A stretch of DNA of 64,000 nucleotides. Origin: Couchioplanes caeruleus (GTDB taxonomy: Bacteria; Actinomycetota; Actinomycetes; Mycobacteriales; Micromonosporaceae). A program made the position numbers and the translations under genes. The notes beneath the pieces are model-generated. The model saw only the letters and a list, made by a program, of their open reading frames with translations, was not told the origin of the DNA and ran no database searches. Where the stretch lies: the NCBI RefSeq assembly GCF_003751945.1, contig NZ_RJKL01000001.1:2046001-2110000 (forward strand), given 5' to 3'. This document shows, piece after piece, positions 35,188-43,932 of the stretch (its first letter is position 1; each line of letters opens with the position of its first letter).

Positions 35188-38100
35188 TTATCCGGACGAG
35201 GCCGTACGGCACGGCGGCCGGTAGCCGATGCCGGGGAAGTGACGGTCCCACTCGGCGCGGGTGACGGTGGGGTGGGCGAGCGCGCACACGCGGTCGGCGA
35301 TCCGTTCGGGGTCCAGGTCCCAGATACGGACCGTGCCGTCGGCGCTCGCCGTGGCCAGGTGGTGAGCGTCGGAGGTGAACGTCAGGGTGTTGACGGTGGC
35401 GGTGTGACCGGTCAGGGTGGCGAGTTTCACAGGCCGGCCGGGGTCGCCGACGTCCCACAACCGCACGGTGTGGTCGCCACTGCTGCTGGCCAGGGTGCGG
35501 CCGTCCGGACTGAACGTGACTTCCTCGAGGTAACTGGTGTGCCCGGTCAGTGTGGCGAGGGCGGACGGATGGTAGGGGTCGGTCACGTCCCAGAGACGGA
35601 TGGTGCCGTCGTTGGCGCCGGTCGCGAGGAGCCGCCCGACCGGACTGAATGCGACGGTGTTGACCGCGTCGGTATGGCCGGCGAGTGTCGACGCCTCGAT
35701 CGGGCGGCGGGGGTCCGTCAGGTCCCACAACCGTGCCGTGTGGTCAAGGCTGGCGGTCGCGAGGAGCCGGCTGTCGGCGCTGAAGAGGGCCGTGTTCAGC
35801 GCGTTGGTGTGACTCGACATCGACAACGTGGACAGGGCGGCCGGGCGGCGGGCATCGGTGACGTCCCACAGTCGAGCGGTCCGGCTTCGCGCGCCGAGCA
35901 CGGCCAGCAGGCTCCCGCCGGGGCTGCACACGGGCAGGGGCACGTCGTCGGCCGGGCCGTGGGGCAGACGCGCCAGCTCCGTGACGTGCCGTATGTCGCC
36001 CAGGTCGGACAACCGTACGGCGGTCGCCGTCGCGGTGACGAGCAGCCGGGAGCCGCGGCAGAAGGCCACCGCACCCTCCGCCGGGACGTCGGTCGGATCG
36101 GTCATCCGTGACCGGTCGTCGACCGTCCAGGTCCTCACCGTCGGAGTCTGGCCGGGTCCGAGGAGCAGCCGGCGGTTCTCCGGGCCGAACCGGAGCTGAC
36201 GAACCGCATCGGGTTGGCCGGTCGGTGCCGGGCCGGTCAGCTCCCACAGCCGGACCGTGTAGTCGTAGCTTCCGGTGGCCAGGCTGCGGCCGTCCGGGCT
36301 GAACGCGACGCCGGCGATGGCGTTCGTGTCGCCGCGTTCGTCGGTGGGACGGTCGAGGGTGGTGACCGCCACCGGCTTGCGGGGATTCGTCACGTTCCAC
36401 AGCCTCGCCGTGGCGTCGCCGCCGCCCGTGGCCAGGGTCCGGCCGTCCGGGCTGAACGCCACGGAGTACACCAGGCCGGTGTGGTCGCTCAGGACGCTCG
36501 ATGCGGTGCCGGCCCGTGCGGTGATGTCGGTGAGGCTCCACAGCCGTGCGGTGCGGTCGTAGCTTCCGGTGGCCAGGGTCCGGCTGTCGGGACCGAACGC
36601 GATCGCGCTCACCGCGTCGGTGTGTCCCGTCAGCATGGCGGTGACGGCGGGACGCAGCGGATCGGTGACGTCCCAGAGCCGGACATCACGTTCGTCGCCG
36701 GCGGCCAGGGTGCGGCCGTCCGGGCTGAACGCCACGGAGAACATCGCCCGCTTGCCGGTGAGTGTGGCGAGCGGCCGAGGGTGTCGCCGGTCCGTGACGT
36801 CCCACAGCCGGACGGTGCGGTCACTGCTCGCCGTGGCCAGCGTGCGGCCGTCCGGGCTGACCGCCGCCTGGTTGACGGCGTCGGCATGACCGGTCAGGAC
36901 GGTGATCCGGGTCGCGTGGCTCGGGTCACGGACGTCCCACAGGCCTACCGTGCGATCGGCGCTGGTGGTGACGAGGGTGGCGCCGTCCGGGCTGAACGCC
37001 ACCGACGACACGTAGTCCGACGCCGCGTCGAGCGCGGCCCGCAGCGTGGGGCGGTGCGGGTGGGTGGTGTCCCACAGCCGTACGGTCCGGTCGCTGCTCG
37101 CACTGGCGAGGAGCCGGTGGTCGGGGCTGAACTTCACGGCGTGCACGTACCCGGTGTGCCCGGTCAACCGGATGAAGTACGGCGCGGCGAACGAGCTGAG
37201 CAGCGCACCCCGCGCTTGCGGGGTGCGGGCCAGGCGGTACGCGGCGAGACTCAACTGGTTGGCCAGGGCCGGGTTGTCGCCCCGGAGCAGGTGGACCTCC
37301 TCGGCGACCTGCCGGGATACGGCCTCGTCCCGCTGCTGGGTCGAGATCCGCTGGGCCCGGACCGCCAGCACGGTCATGGTCGTGGCAAGCAGGAACAGTA
37401 CGGTGAGCCCGGCGACCAACTGGCGCAGGCGGCGGGTCCGGCGCCGATCGGCGTGCTGCTCGGCGAGCTCGCGGGACACCGAGGCGGCCAGGAAGTCGCG
37501 GGCCACCGGGCTCAGCGCCGGCGCGCCGGAGCGCTGCGCCCAATCCCGTGCCACCGCGAGCCGGGCACCCCGGTACAGGGCTGCGGGGTCACGCTGTTCA
37601 CGCTGCCAGGTGGTGGCGGCCTCGACGAGGTGGCGGCGGGTGAGCATGCCCGCGCGGTCGATCTCCAGCCAGCCGCGGAGCAGGGGCCAGGCGGTCAGCA
37701 GCGCCTCGTGGCTGAGCTGGATCCGGTCGGCGTCCACGGTGATCAGTCGCTGGGCGACGAAGCGGTCGAGCACCTCGGTGACCTGGCCCGTCGAGCCGTC
37801 GCACTCGGTGACGAGCTCGGCCCACTCGCGGCGGCGCCGGGTGTCCGGAGCGTCCGCGGCGATGTGGACCAGGCCGAGGAACACCTGCCGCGCGAGGTGG
37901 CGCTGATGTTCGTCGAACTCCGCGTAGACCTCGTCGGCGGAGGCCGCGACGGCGCGGTCGATTCCGCCGACCTCACGGTAGTCGGCGACCGTGAGCCGGC
38001 GGTCGCGGCTGTGCCGCCACGTCGCGAGCAGCGCGTGGGACAGCAGCGGGAGTACGGCAGCGTCGGGCGTCCGGGTGGGACCGTCGCCAGGGCCGCCGGA

Positions 38101-39135
38101 GCCGACCTCGCTGAGCAGCAACTCGACGAGACCGTCCGTCACCTCGACGCCGGCTTTGCGGGCCGGTTCGGTGATCGCGCGGCGCAGGTCCGCGTCCGCC
38201 ATCGGCGTGACGGTGAGCTGGTGGGCGCAGACCGCGGCGACGAGCTCGCGGTGGCGCAGCAGCGGGGCGTAGAAGTCGGCCCGTAGCCCGATCACGACCA
38301 GGGCCGGGCCCCGCTCGGCGGCGGCACACAGTGCGGTGACGAATGCCTGCCGCTGCGCCCCGTCGAGGCAGTTGGTGAAGATCTCCTCGAACTGGTCGAC
38401 CACGAGCAGCAGGCGGTGCCGGTCGGGATCGGCGCGGTGGGCGTGATCCGCCGCGCGGGTGGGGCGGTCGCGCAGGTCGGACGCCACGTCCTCGGCCGGC
38501 AGGCCGGTCGCGGCGGCGAGCTGGGCCGCGAGTTCGTCGAGGGGCGACCGGCCGGGGGTGAACAGCCGTACCGACCAACCGTCGCCGGCGAGCTTGCCGT
38601 GCCGGACCGCGGGGATCAGCCCGGCGCGCAGCAGCGACGACTTCCCCGAACCGGACGCGCCGACGACGACCTGCATCCCGCCACCCGCCTCGTACGCGGT
38701 GGCGAGTCGTTCGATGAGCTGAGCGGTCAGGGTCTCGCGTCCGAAGAACCATTCCGCGTGCTCGGGTTCGAAGCTCGCCAGGCCCCGGTACGGTTCCGGG
38801 CCCTGCGCACGAGGACCCGGTGCCCGCCGTACGCGCTGCCAGACCGCTACCCATGCGGAGATCGGCTCCGGCTCGGTGACGCCGCACGCCTGAAGTACCT
38901 GGACGAAGAGCTCACGCGACGACGCGGCGGGCAAGCCACGGCCGGCGAACCAGTCTCCGATGGTGCTGTGATGGCGATAGCTACCGGTCCGGGCCGCGAC
39001 CTGACGGACGCTGAGCCCCGCCTCCTGGCGCAGCAGGGTCAGCTCCCGGCCGAAGTCGTCCCGGGTCACGATCCGCTCCGGATTCGGGGCATCCGGTCCG
39101 GGCCTCTCCGTGGCCGCCAAACCCCGTTCCGCCAT
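35188..39135 (-). CDS. XRE-type HTH / STAND NTPase / 14 WD40-repeat protein
   Basis: This 1315-residue cytoplasmic signal-transduction protein begins with an XRE-like helix-turn-helix at residues 25-80 (LTLLRQEAGLSVRQVAARTGS ...). The nSTAND1-type NTPase starts at PYRGLASFEPEHAEWFFGRE, with a P-loop VGASGSGKSSLL near 158 and LLLVVDQFEEIFT as Walker B. One hydrophobic segment, LRQLVAGLTVLFLLATTMTVLAV in part, lies around 570-595. From about 650 to the end there are 14 WD repeats, enough for two seven-bladed propellers; blades 8-10 are degenerate. The ATG at 39135 with GGAG 8 bp upstream is preferred. Partner and trigger are unknown. Related STAND proteins act as sensors, some in defence. Confidence 0.9.
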   Translation of the reverse strand: MAERGLAATERPGPDAPNPERIVTRDDFGRELTLLRQEAGLSVRQVAARTGSYRHHSTIGDWFAGRGLPAASSRELFVQVLQACGVTEPEPISAWVAVWQRVRRAPGPRAQGPEPYRGLASFEPEHAEWFFGRETLTAQLIERLATAYEAGGGMQVVVGASGSGKSSLLRAGLIPAVRHGKLAGDGWSVRLFTPGRSPLDELAAQLAAATGLPAEDVASDLRDRPTRAADHAHRADPDRHRLLLVVDQFEEIFTNCLDGAQRQAFVTALCAAAERGPALVVIGLRADFYAPLLRHRELVAAVCAHQLTVTPMADADLRRAITEPARKAGVEVTDGLVELLLSEVGSGGPGDGPTRTPDAAVLPLLSHALLATWRHSRDRRLTVADYREVGGIDRAVAASADEVYAEFDEHQRHLARQVFLGLVHIAADAPDTRRRREWAELVTECDGSTGQVTEVLDRFVAQRLITVDADRIQLSHEALLTAWPLLRGWLEIDRAGMLTRRHLVEAATTWQREQRDPAALYRGARLAVARDWAQRSGAPALSPVARDFLAASVSRELAEQHADRRRTRRLRQLVAGLTVLFLLATTMTVLAVRAQRISTQQRDEAVSRQVAEEVHLLRGDNPALANQLSLAAYRLARTPQARGALLSSFAAPYFIRLTGHTGYVHAVKFSPDHRLLASASSDRTVRLWDTTHPHRPTLRAALDAASDYVSSVAFSPDGATLVTTSADRTVGLWDVRDPSHATRITVLTGHADAVNQAAVSPDGRTLATASSDRTVRLWDVTDRRHPRPLATLTGKRAMFSVAFSPDGRTLAAGDERDVRLWDVTDPLRPAVTAMLTGHTDAVSAIAFGPDSRTLATGSYDRTARLWSLTDITARAGTASSVLSDHTGLVYSVAFSPDGRTLATGGGDATARLWNVTNPRKPVAVTTLDRPTDERGDTNAIAGVAFSPDGRSLATGSYDYTVRLWELTGPAPTGQPDAVRQLRFGPENRRLLLGPGQTPTVRTWTVDDRSRMTDPTDVPAEGAVAFCRGSRLLVTATATAVRLSDLGDIRHVTELARLPHGPADDVPLPVCSPGGSLLAVLGARSRTARLWDVTDARRPAALSTLSMSSHTNALNTALFSADSRLLATASLDHTARLWDLTDPRRPIEASTLAGHTDAVNTVAFSPVGRLLATGANDGTIRLWDVTDPYHPSALATLTGHTSYLEEVTFSPDGRTLASSSGDHTVRLWDVGDPGRPVKLATLTGHTATVNTLTFTSDAHHLATASADGTVRIWDLDPERIADRVCALAHPTVTRAEWDRHFPGIGYRPPCRTASSG

Positions 39136-39247
39136 CTGGCATTCTCCGTCCATCCCGATCGCCGTCGACGAATGTCGATGCATCCGACTCGGGGGCGGAC
39201 ATTACCGTGACACCACGGCGGAACCGTAAGCGGACGACAACTGTAAG

Positions 39248-39685
39248 TCAGGGACGGCGGAGGATGCGGACCCGGCCACCGGCCTGGAGGGCCACCGACC
39301 CGGCGACGCGCCGCAGGGCGGGCAGGCGGCGGGTGCGGGGCGCCGACCGGCCGTCGTAGCGCATCGCCGCCTCCCGCGCGGCGAGCTCGGCCGCGGCGGC
39401 CGCCGGCAGGGCGCCGCGTCCGGCGAGGTCGCGGGCCAGGTCCCAGCCGTCGCGTAGGGAACCCCGGGTAGGGCGGGTCGCGGCCCACCCGGCCCACGCG
39501 CCCGGCCACCGCGGGCCCAGGGCCGTGGCCAGCTCGGGCCACTGCCGCGCAACCTCGCCGGCCCGCTTGCGCAGCAGCGCGACCCGCGCGATCTCGACCA
39601 GCCGGGCGTCGAAACCCGGGGGTACGGGCGCGCCCGAGGTCAGCGCTGCCACGAGCGCCGCCTGCCGCGCGGCCAGGGACGTCAT
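39248..39685 (-). CDS. Partner protein of the TIGR04222-DUF692 locus
   Basis: This 145-residue soluble protein is rich in Ala and Arg, mainly helical by composition, with LVEIARVALLRKRAGEVARQWPELA and a basic C-terminus (LQAGGRVRILRRP). It resembles the short proteins annotated as SCO6045-like that accompany DUF692 in Streptomyces; this is from memory. Its ATG overlaps the stop of the DUF692 gene by 4 bp, so the two are coupled. By analogy with other MNIO systems, where a second protein delivers the substrate to the oxidase, it may be the substrate-recognition partner. Confidence 0.75.
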   Translation of the reverse strand: MTSLAARQAALVAALTSGAPVPPGFDARLVEIARVALLRKRAGEVARQWPELATALGPRWPGAWAGWAATRPTRGSLRDGWDLARDLAGRGALPAAAAAELAAREAAMRYDGRSAPRTRRLPALRRVAGSVALQAGGRVRILRRP

Positions 39686-40503
39686 GTGATCGCCGGGTAG
39701 CCGGATGCGGCGGCGATCGCGTCCAGTTCCTCCGTCAGCTCCGCGGCCGGCGGGTAGGCGCCGTCGCGCTCCAGCATCAGCGCCGGGGGACGGTGCCGCC
39801 GGCAGAGCTCCGCGACGAGGTCGAGCACCTCCGGCGGCACGGCGTCGGTGTGCGTGTCGTGGTAGACGCCGTCGTGCGCCGAGCCGCCGGCCACGTGGCA
39901 GTACGCGATCCGTTCGAGCGGCAGCCGGTCGAGCAGGGCCGCCGGGTCGGTGCCGCGGTTGCGCGCGTTGGCGTACACGTTCGCCACGTCGAGCAGCAGC
40001 AGGGCGTCCGTACGCTCGAGGATCTCGCTCAGGAACGCACCCTCGTCGAGCTCGTCGTCCGGCCAGTCGAACAGCGCGGCGATCGGTTCGAGCGCGAGCG
40101 GCACGTCCAGATCCTCGCGGGTACGCCGCACATTGGCGACCACCGCGTCGACGGCCTCCCGGCTGCGGGGCACGGGAAGGAGATGCCCGGCCTCCACCCC
40201 GCCGGCCCGGACGAACGCGATGTGCTCGCTGACCAGCGGGGCGCCGAGCCGCCGGGCCACCGCCGCCAGATGGGCGACCCGGGCCGGCTCGACCGGCTCC
40301 GCGCCGCCGAGGGACAGCTTGACGCCGTGCGGGATCACGGCGACGCCGCGTTCGCGCAGCTCGGCGAGGCCTCGTGGCAGCTCCGCGTGCGCGTGCACCG
40401 ACTCGGCGACGACCTCGGCGAAGCGCAGCCCGGGAAGTCCGGCGACGTAGCCGGAGATCTCGGGGCGCCAGCCGATGCCGACGCCGTACGCGGGCAGGCT
40501 CAC
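39682..40503 (-). CDS. DUF692 multinuclear non-heme iron oxidase (MNIO) family protein
   Basis: This 273-residue TIM-barrel enzyme has the DUF692 motifs: VAESVHAHAE, LVSEHIAFVRAGG, LALEPIAALFDWP, LLLDVANVYANARN, IAYCHVAGG ... DTHTDAVPPEV and LMLERDGAYPP. These supply the His, Asp and Glu residues that bind two or three irons in MbnB and related enzymes. Characterised members modify cysteines in peptides or proteins. The preferred start is a GTG at 40503 overlapping the TGA of the TIGR04222 gene by 4 bp; a GTG at 40512 is possible. The adjacent upstream protein has a Cys/Gly/Ser tail that is the obvious candidate substrate. Confidence 0.88.
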   Translation of the reverse strand: MSLPAYGVGIGWRPEISGYVAGLPGLRFAEVVAESVHAHAELPRGLAELRERGVAVIPHGVKLSLGGAEPVEPARVAHLAAVARRLGAPLVSEHIAFVRAGGVEAGHLLPVPRSREAVDAVVANVRRTREDLDVPLALEPIAALFDWPDDELDEGAFLSEILERTDALLLLDVANVYANARNRGTDPAALLDRLPLERIAYCHVAGGSAHDGVYHDTHTDAVPPEVLDLVAELCRRHRPPALMLERDGAYPPAAELTEELDAIAAASGYPAIT

Positions 40504-41411
40504 CCGCCGCACCCGCCTCCACCGCCGCCACAGGAGGAGGAACCGCCTCCGCAGGAGGAGGAACTGCTGCTACCGCACGAAGAGGTGGAGGTCCAGCCGC
40601 TCGTGCCGCCGGAAGCGGCGGCGCGCTGGATCTCCGCCTCCGCCGCGAAGGCCGGGTCCATCGTGTAGAGCGTGGCCGCGCCGAACAGGGCCACGCCCAT
40701 CGCCGCGCCCGCCGCGCCGTAGGTGGCGTAGGACGGGGACTGGCGGGGCGAAAGGTGATCGTGGCGGCGCCGGAGCTCACCCATGGCTTTGCTGGCGCCG
40801 TAGGTCCTGCGGCGGGTGACCCGGCCCAGTGCGATCGTGAGGATGACGGCGGGAATCAGGGCGACGACGAGGAAGCCGATCGGCTTGTCGCCGGCGAATC
40901 CGGCGTAGAGCCGGGCGGCGCCCAGCAGGATCAGTGCCAGGCCGGCGAACATCCACGACCTGGCCGCGCGTGCCTTCGCCGCGCTGACGGCGAGCCCGCT
41001 CTGCTCCAGGCCGTCGCGGAGCTGGCCCAACGCCGAGCGTACCCAGGCGTCGGTGAACACCTCGCGGGCGCGGATCCGGCGGCCCGCGGCGTTGTAGACG
41101 GCGGTGTCGAGCGGGGTCACGCCGGCGGGCATCGGACCGCTCTGAGCGAGATTCCTGCCCGCCGAGCTGCGGATGGCACCGGCGGCGCGCAGCCCGGCGA
41201 GCGACGCGTAGACCGCGAGCTTGTCGCCGCCGTTGAGGTAGGCGATCTGCTGCGGCCCGAGCGTGCTGACGATGGCGTCGCGAGGGCCGGCGAACAGGAT
41301 GCGGCGGTGGACGACCGCGATGATCGCCACGGCGACCATCGCGGCGACGTAGAGCAGGAGGAAGGTCGGACCGGGGATGCCCCAGGTGTCGCCTTGTGCT
41401 TCGAGGGCCAT
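40500..41411 (-). CDS. TIGR04222 membrane protein with Cys/Ser/Gly-rich C-terminal tail
   Basis: This 303-residue membrane protein has a hydrophobic helix at 15-38 and a soluble region with LNGGDKLAVYASLAGLRAAGAI that defines the TIGR04222 domain. Further helices lie near 150-190, and there is a hydrophobic stretch before the tail. The last 36 residues switch abruptly to Gly, Ser, Thr and Cys. Cysteines at 279, 287, 294 and 301 are regularly spaced (7, 6 and 6 residues between them), separated by Ser-only, Gly-Ser and Gly-only spacers. Its stop overlaps the start of the MNIO gene. The tail looks like the modified region of a large RiPP-like or metal-binding protein held at the membrane. Confidence 0.87.
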   Translation of the reverse strand: MALEAQGDTWGIPGPTFLLLYVAAMVAVAIIAVVHRRILFAGPRDAIVSTLGPQQIAYLNGGDKLAVYASLAGLRAAGAIRSSAGRNLAQSGPMPAGVTPLDTAVYNAAGRRIRAREVFTDAWVRSALGQLRDGLEQSGLAVSAAKARAARSWMFAGLALILLGAARLYAGFAGDKPIGFLVVALIPAVILTIALGRVTRRRTYGASKAMGELRRRHDHLSPRQSPSYATYGAAGAAMGVALFGAATLYTMDPAFAAEAEIQRAAASGGTSGWTSTSSCGSSSSSSCGGGSSSCGGGGGGCGG

Positions 41412-41474
41412 GTGTGACCTCCCGGGTTCGCAGGGTTGCTGGCCCTCATTGTGCAGATCTATGCAACATCCAGG

Positions 41475-42050
41475 TCACGGCCGCCTGACGGCTTCCTCCA
41501 CGACGTCGAGAACCCGGCCCAGCTCCCCCGCCGGGCGGCCGGTGGCCAGATGCAGCACGAGCCCGTCGTACGCCAGCTCGAGGAACTGCGTCAGCACGTC
41601 GACCGGCACGTCGTCGCGCAGCACGCGGGCGTCGCGCTGGCGCTGCAGGCGTTCCCGGGTGGCGGACTCGATCGCGGCGGCCCGCTCGGTCCAGCGCTTG
41701 GCGAACTCGGGGTCGGTGCGCAGCCGGCGCGAGACCTCGAGCTGGGTGCCGAGCCAGCCGGCGGTGTCGCCGCTCGCCCCGGCCCGCTCCAGCAGGTCGC
41801 GCATGACCTGGACGAGGCCGTTACGGGCGACGGTCTCGACCATCGCGGCGGCGTCGTCCTCGGCCACGGCCAGGAACAGCGAGTCCTTGTCCCGGAAGTG
41901 GTGGAAGATCGCGCCCCGGGACAGGCCGGTGGCCTCCTCGAGGCGGCGCACGGTGGCGCCCTCGTAGCCGTACCGCGCGAAGCATCCGCGGGCCGCGGCG
42001 AGGATTTCGTGGCGGCGGGCCTCTAGCTGGTCCTGACTTACCCTGGGCAC
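41475..42050 (-). CDS. acnR: TetR family regulator, probably AcnR-type
   Basis: This 191-residue repressor has the N-terminal HTH ILAAARGCFARYGYEGATVRRLEEATGLSRGAIFHHF, of which the recognition helix is GLSRGAIFHHF. The ligand-binding half contains GTQLEVSRRLRTDPEFAKRW. The closest recollection is AcnR, the aconitase repressor of actinobacteria, and the aconitase gene lies 2.3 kb away on the same strand. The start is a GTG at 42050 without a good ribosome-binding site. It diverges from the HAD gene, and the 160-bp gap between them holds a perfect 12-bp palindrome (42089-42100). The symbol is tentative. Confidence 0.8.
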   Translation of the reverse strand: MPRVSQDQLEARRHEILAAARGCFARYGYEGATVRRLEEATGLSRGAIFHHFRDKDSLFLAVAEDDAAAMVETVARNGLVQVMRDLLERAGASGDTAGWLGTQLEVSRRLRTDPEFAKRWTERAAAIESATRERLQRQRDARVLRDDVPVDVLTQFLELAYDGLVLHLATGRPAGELGRVLDVVEEAVRRP

Positions 42051-42088
42051 GGAAGCGATGGTGTCACGCCCTCGGTCGCGCTTGCAAT

Positions 42089-42100
42089 CCGTACGTACGG
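42089..42100. promoter_or_regulatory. 12-bp palindrome in the tetR/HAD divergent promoter region
   Basis: ccgtacgtacgg is a perfect palindrome 39 bp upstream of the TetR start. TetR proteins often bind palindromes of this kind near their own genes. A related sequence, ccgtacgtccg, occurs at 47264-47274 upstream of the aconitase gene. CCGTACG words are common in this genome, so the match could be chance. Confidence 0.35.
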
Positions 42101-42210
42101 CTTGGCAGTTCGGCCTCAGCCTCCTGATGGTGCAAAAAGACCCGGCAGACCGACCCGAGTTAGCACTCGTGGGCTGTTCGCTGCCGTATTCACTCACGTA
42201 CAGTGCCCGG

Positions 42211-42861
42211 GTGCCTCTCGTCTTCCTCGCCCTGGACGACACCCTGCTCGACCGCAGCGGTGCGTTCAAGTTGTGGGCGAAGGGGTTCCTCGACGAGATC
42301 GCGGCGCCACAGGAAGACCTCGACTGGTTACTGTCCGTGGACGCCGACGGCCTCACCTCCCGGTGGGATCTCGCCGACCTGATCCGCGACCGCTACCAGC
42401 TCGACGTCCCCTCCATCGATCTGATGGAGGAGCTGCATGAAGGGCCGCTCGCCTACGAGCGCCTCGACCCGCTCGTCGCCTGCGCGCTGCAGATCGCCGG
42501 TGACGCCGGATGGGTGCCGGTCGTGGTCACCAACGGTCCCCATGAGCAGCAGGAATCCCGGATCCGGCGCACCGGGTTGGACCGCTACATCGCCGACTGG
42601 GTCATCTCCGAGCAGGCCGGGGTGAGCAAGCCCAACCCGCGCATCTTCGCGCTCGCCGCCCAGCGGGTCCGGATGCGGCTGAGCGGGGCCTGGATCTGCG
42701 GCGACAGCCCCGAGGCCGACATCGGCGGCGCGGCCGCGATGGGACTACCCAGCGTGTGGTTGCACCGAGGCCGGGAGTGGATCGACAACCGCTTCGCGCC
42801 GACCCGCGTGGTGGGCAACGTCATCCAGGGCCTGTCCGCCATCATGGCGACCGCTAAATAG
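42211..42861 (+). CDS. HAD superfamily hydrolase-like protein lacking the nucleophile Asp
   Basis: This 216-residue protein has the HAD fold. Motif II is VVVTNG, motif III the Lys of GVSKPNPRIF and motif IV ICGDSPEADIGGAAAMGLP. Motif I, however, reads VFLALDDTLLDR where the family needs D-x-D-x-T: the first, nucleophilic Asp is replaced by Ala, while the second Asp remains. Normal phosphatase chemistry should be lost. The GTG at 42211 was chosen because it begins right before the first strand; the open frame extends upstream to 42058 through the intergenic region. Divergent from the TetR gene. Confidence 0.85.
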   Translation: MPLVFLALDDTLLDRSGAFKLWAKGFLDEIAAPQEDLDWLLSVDADGLTSRWDLADLIRDRYQLDVPSIDLMEELHEGPLAYERLDPLVACALQIAGDAGWVPVVVTNGPHEQQESRIRRTGLDRYIADWVISEQAGVSKPNPRIFALAAQRVRMRLSGAWICGDSPEADIGGAAAMGLPSVWLHRGREWIDNRFAPTRVVGNVIQGLSAIMATAK

Positions 42862-43014
42862 GTTGCGTGACCCGGGATCACCCGACAGAGTGCTCCCGTA
42901 CGTGTTCCGCGAGATTCCTCGAGAGAGAAGGGGGTGGACCCTCATGGCTGTCGTTGTCCTTCGCCGTGCCCAGGTTCCGAAACTTCCTTCTTCCTTCTCC
43001 GAGGAGACCCTCCA

Positions 43015-43932
43015 GTGCGCGAGCACGACTCTTTCGGCCCGTCCACCATGCGCCGCGGCCGCCGCAAGTTCGACGACGACGATTCCGACTTCGTAAGGCG
43101 CGGCCGGCTCGAGCCGCGGCTCACCGAGGATCCCGACCTGCCCGGGACCGGCGACCGCTGGTCGACGTGGGACGGTGCCCTGCACGGTCCCGCACCCCGA
43201 CCGGACTGGGTCCGCACCGAGCACGGCGCCGTGGACACCGAGCTGGGCATGCTCAAGACCGGCAAGGAAGCCGATGTCCATCTCGTCCGCCGTGCGGTCC
43301 CGGCCACCGGCGAGGTCAGCATGCTCGCGGCCAAGCGCTACCGCGACGGCGACCACCGCCTGTTCCACCGCGACGCCGGCTACCTCGAGGGACGCCGGGT
43401 GCGCCGGTCCCGCGAGATGCGGGCGATGACCAACCGTACGGCCTTCGGCAAGGAACTGATCGCCGGCCAGTGGGCGGCCGCCGAGTTCGGCGCGCTGTCC
43501 CGGCTCTGGCAGGTCGGCCAGGAGGGCGGCACGATCTCGGTGCCGTACCCGGTCCAGCTCCTCGGCACCGAGCTGATGCTCGAGTTCATCGGCGACTGGG
43601 AGACCGGCGAGGCGGCACCGCGCCTGGCGCAGGTGCGCCCGGACCGTGACGGCCTCGAGGACCTGTGGGCCCAGATGGTGGACGCGCTCAGCGTGCTCGC
43701 CCGCGCGCAGCTCGCCCACGGGGACCTGTCGCCGTACAACACGCTGGTCCACCACGGCCGGCTGGTCCTCATCGACCTGCCGCAGGTGGTCGACGTGATC
43801 GCCAACCCGCAGGGCGGCGAGTTCCTCGCCCGCGACGTGCGCAACGTCGGGGCCTGGTTCACCTCGCGCGGGCTGCGGGTGGACGTCGACGAGGTGATCG
43901 AGCGGCTCTCCTACGAGGCGGGCCTGCGCTGA
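43015..43932 (+). CDS. RIO-type serine/threonine protein kinase
   Basis: This 305-residue atypical protein kinase has a basic/acidic N-terminus (MRRGRRKFDDDDSDFVRRGR). The nucleotide-binding loop is LKTGKEADVHLV with the Lys of LAAKRYRD as the ATP-anchoring residue. The catalytic loop is LAHGDLSPYNTLVHHG, and the metal-binding motif LVLIDLPQVVD is the RIO replacement of DFG. Eukaryotic and archaeal RIO kinases act in ribosome maturation; the bacterial substrate is not known. The GTG at 43015 has GAGGAG 8 bp upstream. It follows the HAD gene by 153 bp. Confidence 0.9.
   Translation: MREHDSFGPSTMRRGRRKFDDDDSDFVRRGRLEPRLTEDPDLPGTGDRWSTWDGALHGPAPRPDWVRTEHGAVDTELGMLKTGKEADVHLVRRAVPATGEVSMLAAKRYRDGDHRLFHRDAGYLEGRRVRRSREMRAMTNRTAFGKELIAGQWAAAEFGALSRLWQVGQEGGTISVPYPVQLLGTELMLEFIGDWETGEAAPRLAQVRPDRDGLEDLWAQMVDALSVLARAQLAHGDLSPYNTLVHHGRLVLIDLPQVVDVIANPQGGEFLARDVRNVGAWFTSRGLRVDVDEVIERLSYEAGLR

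Noticed and set aside
42158..42169. ttagcactcg resembling half of a CIRCE (HrcA) element
   Set aside because: The second half, gagtgctaa at 9 bp spacing, is missing, and no heat-shock gene is near.
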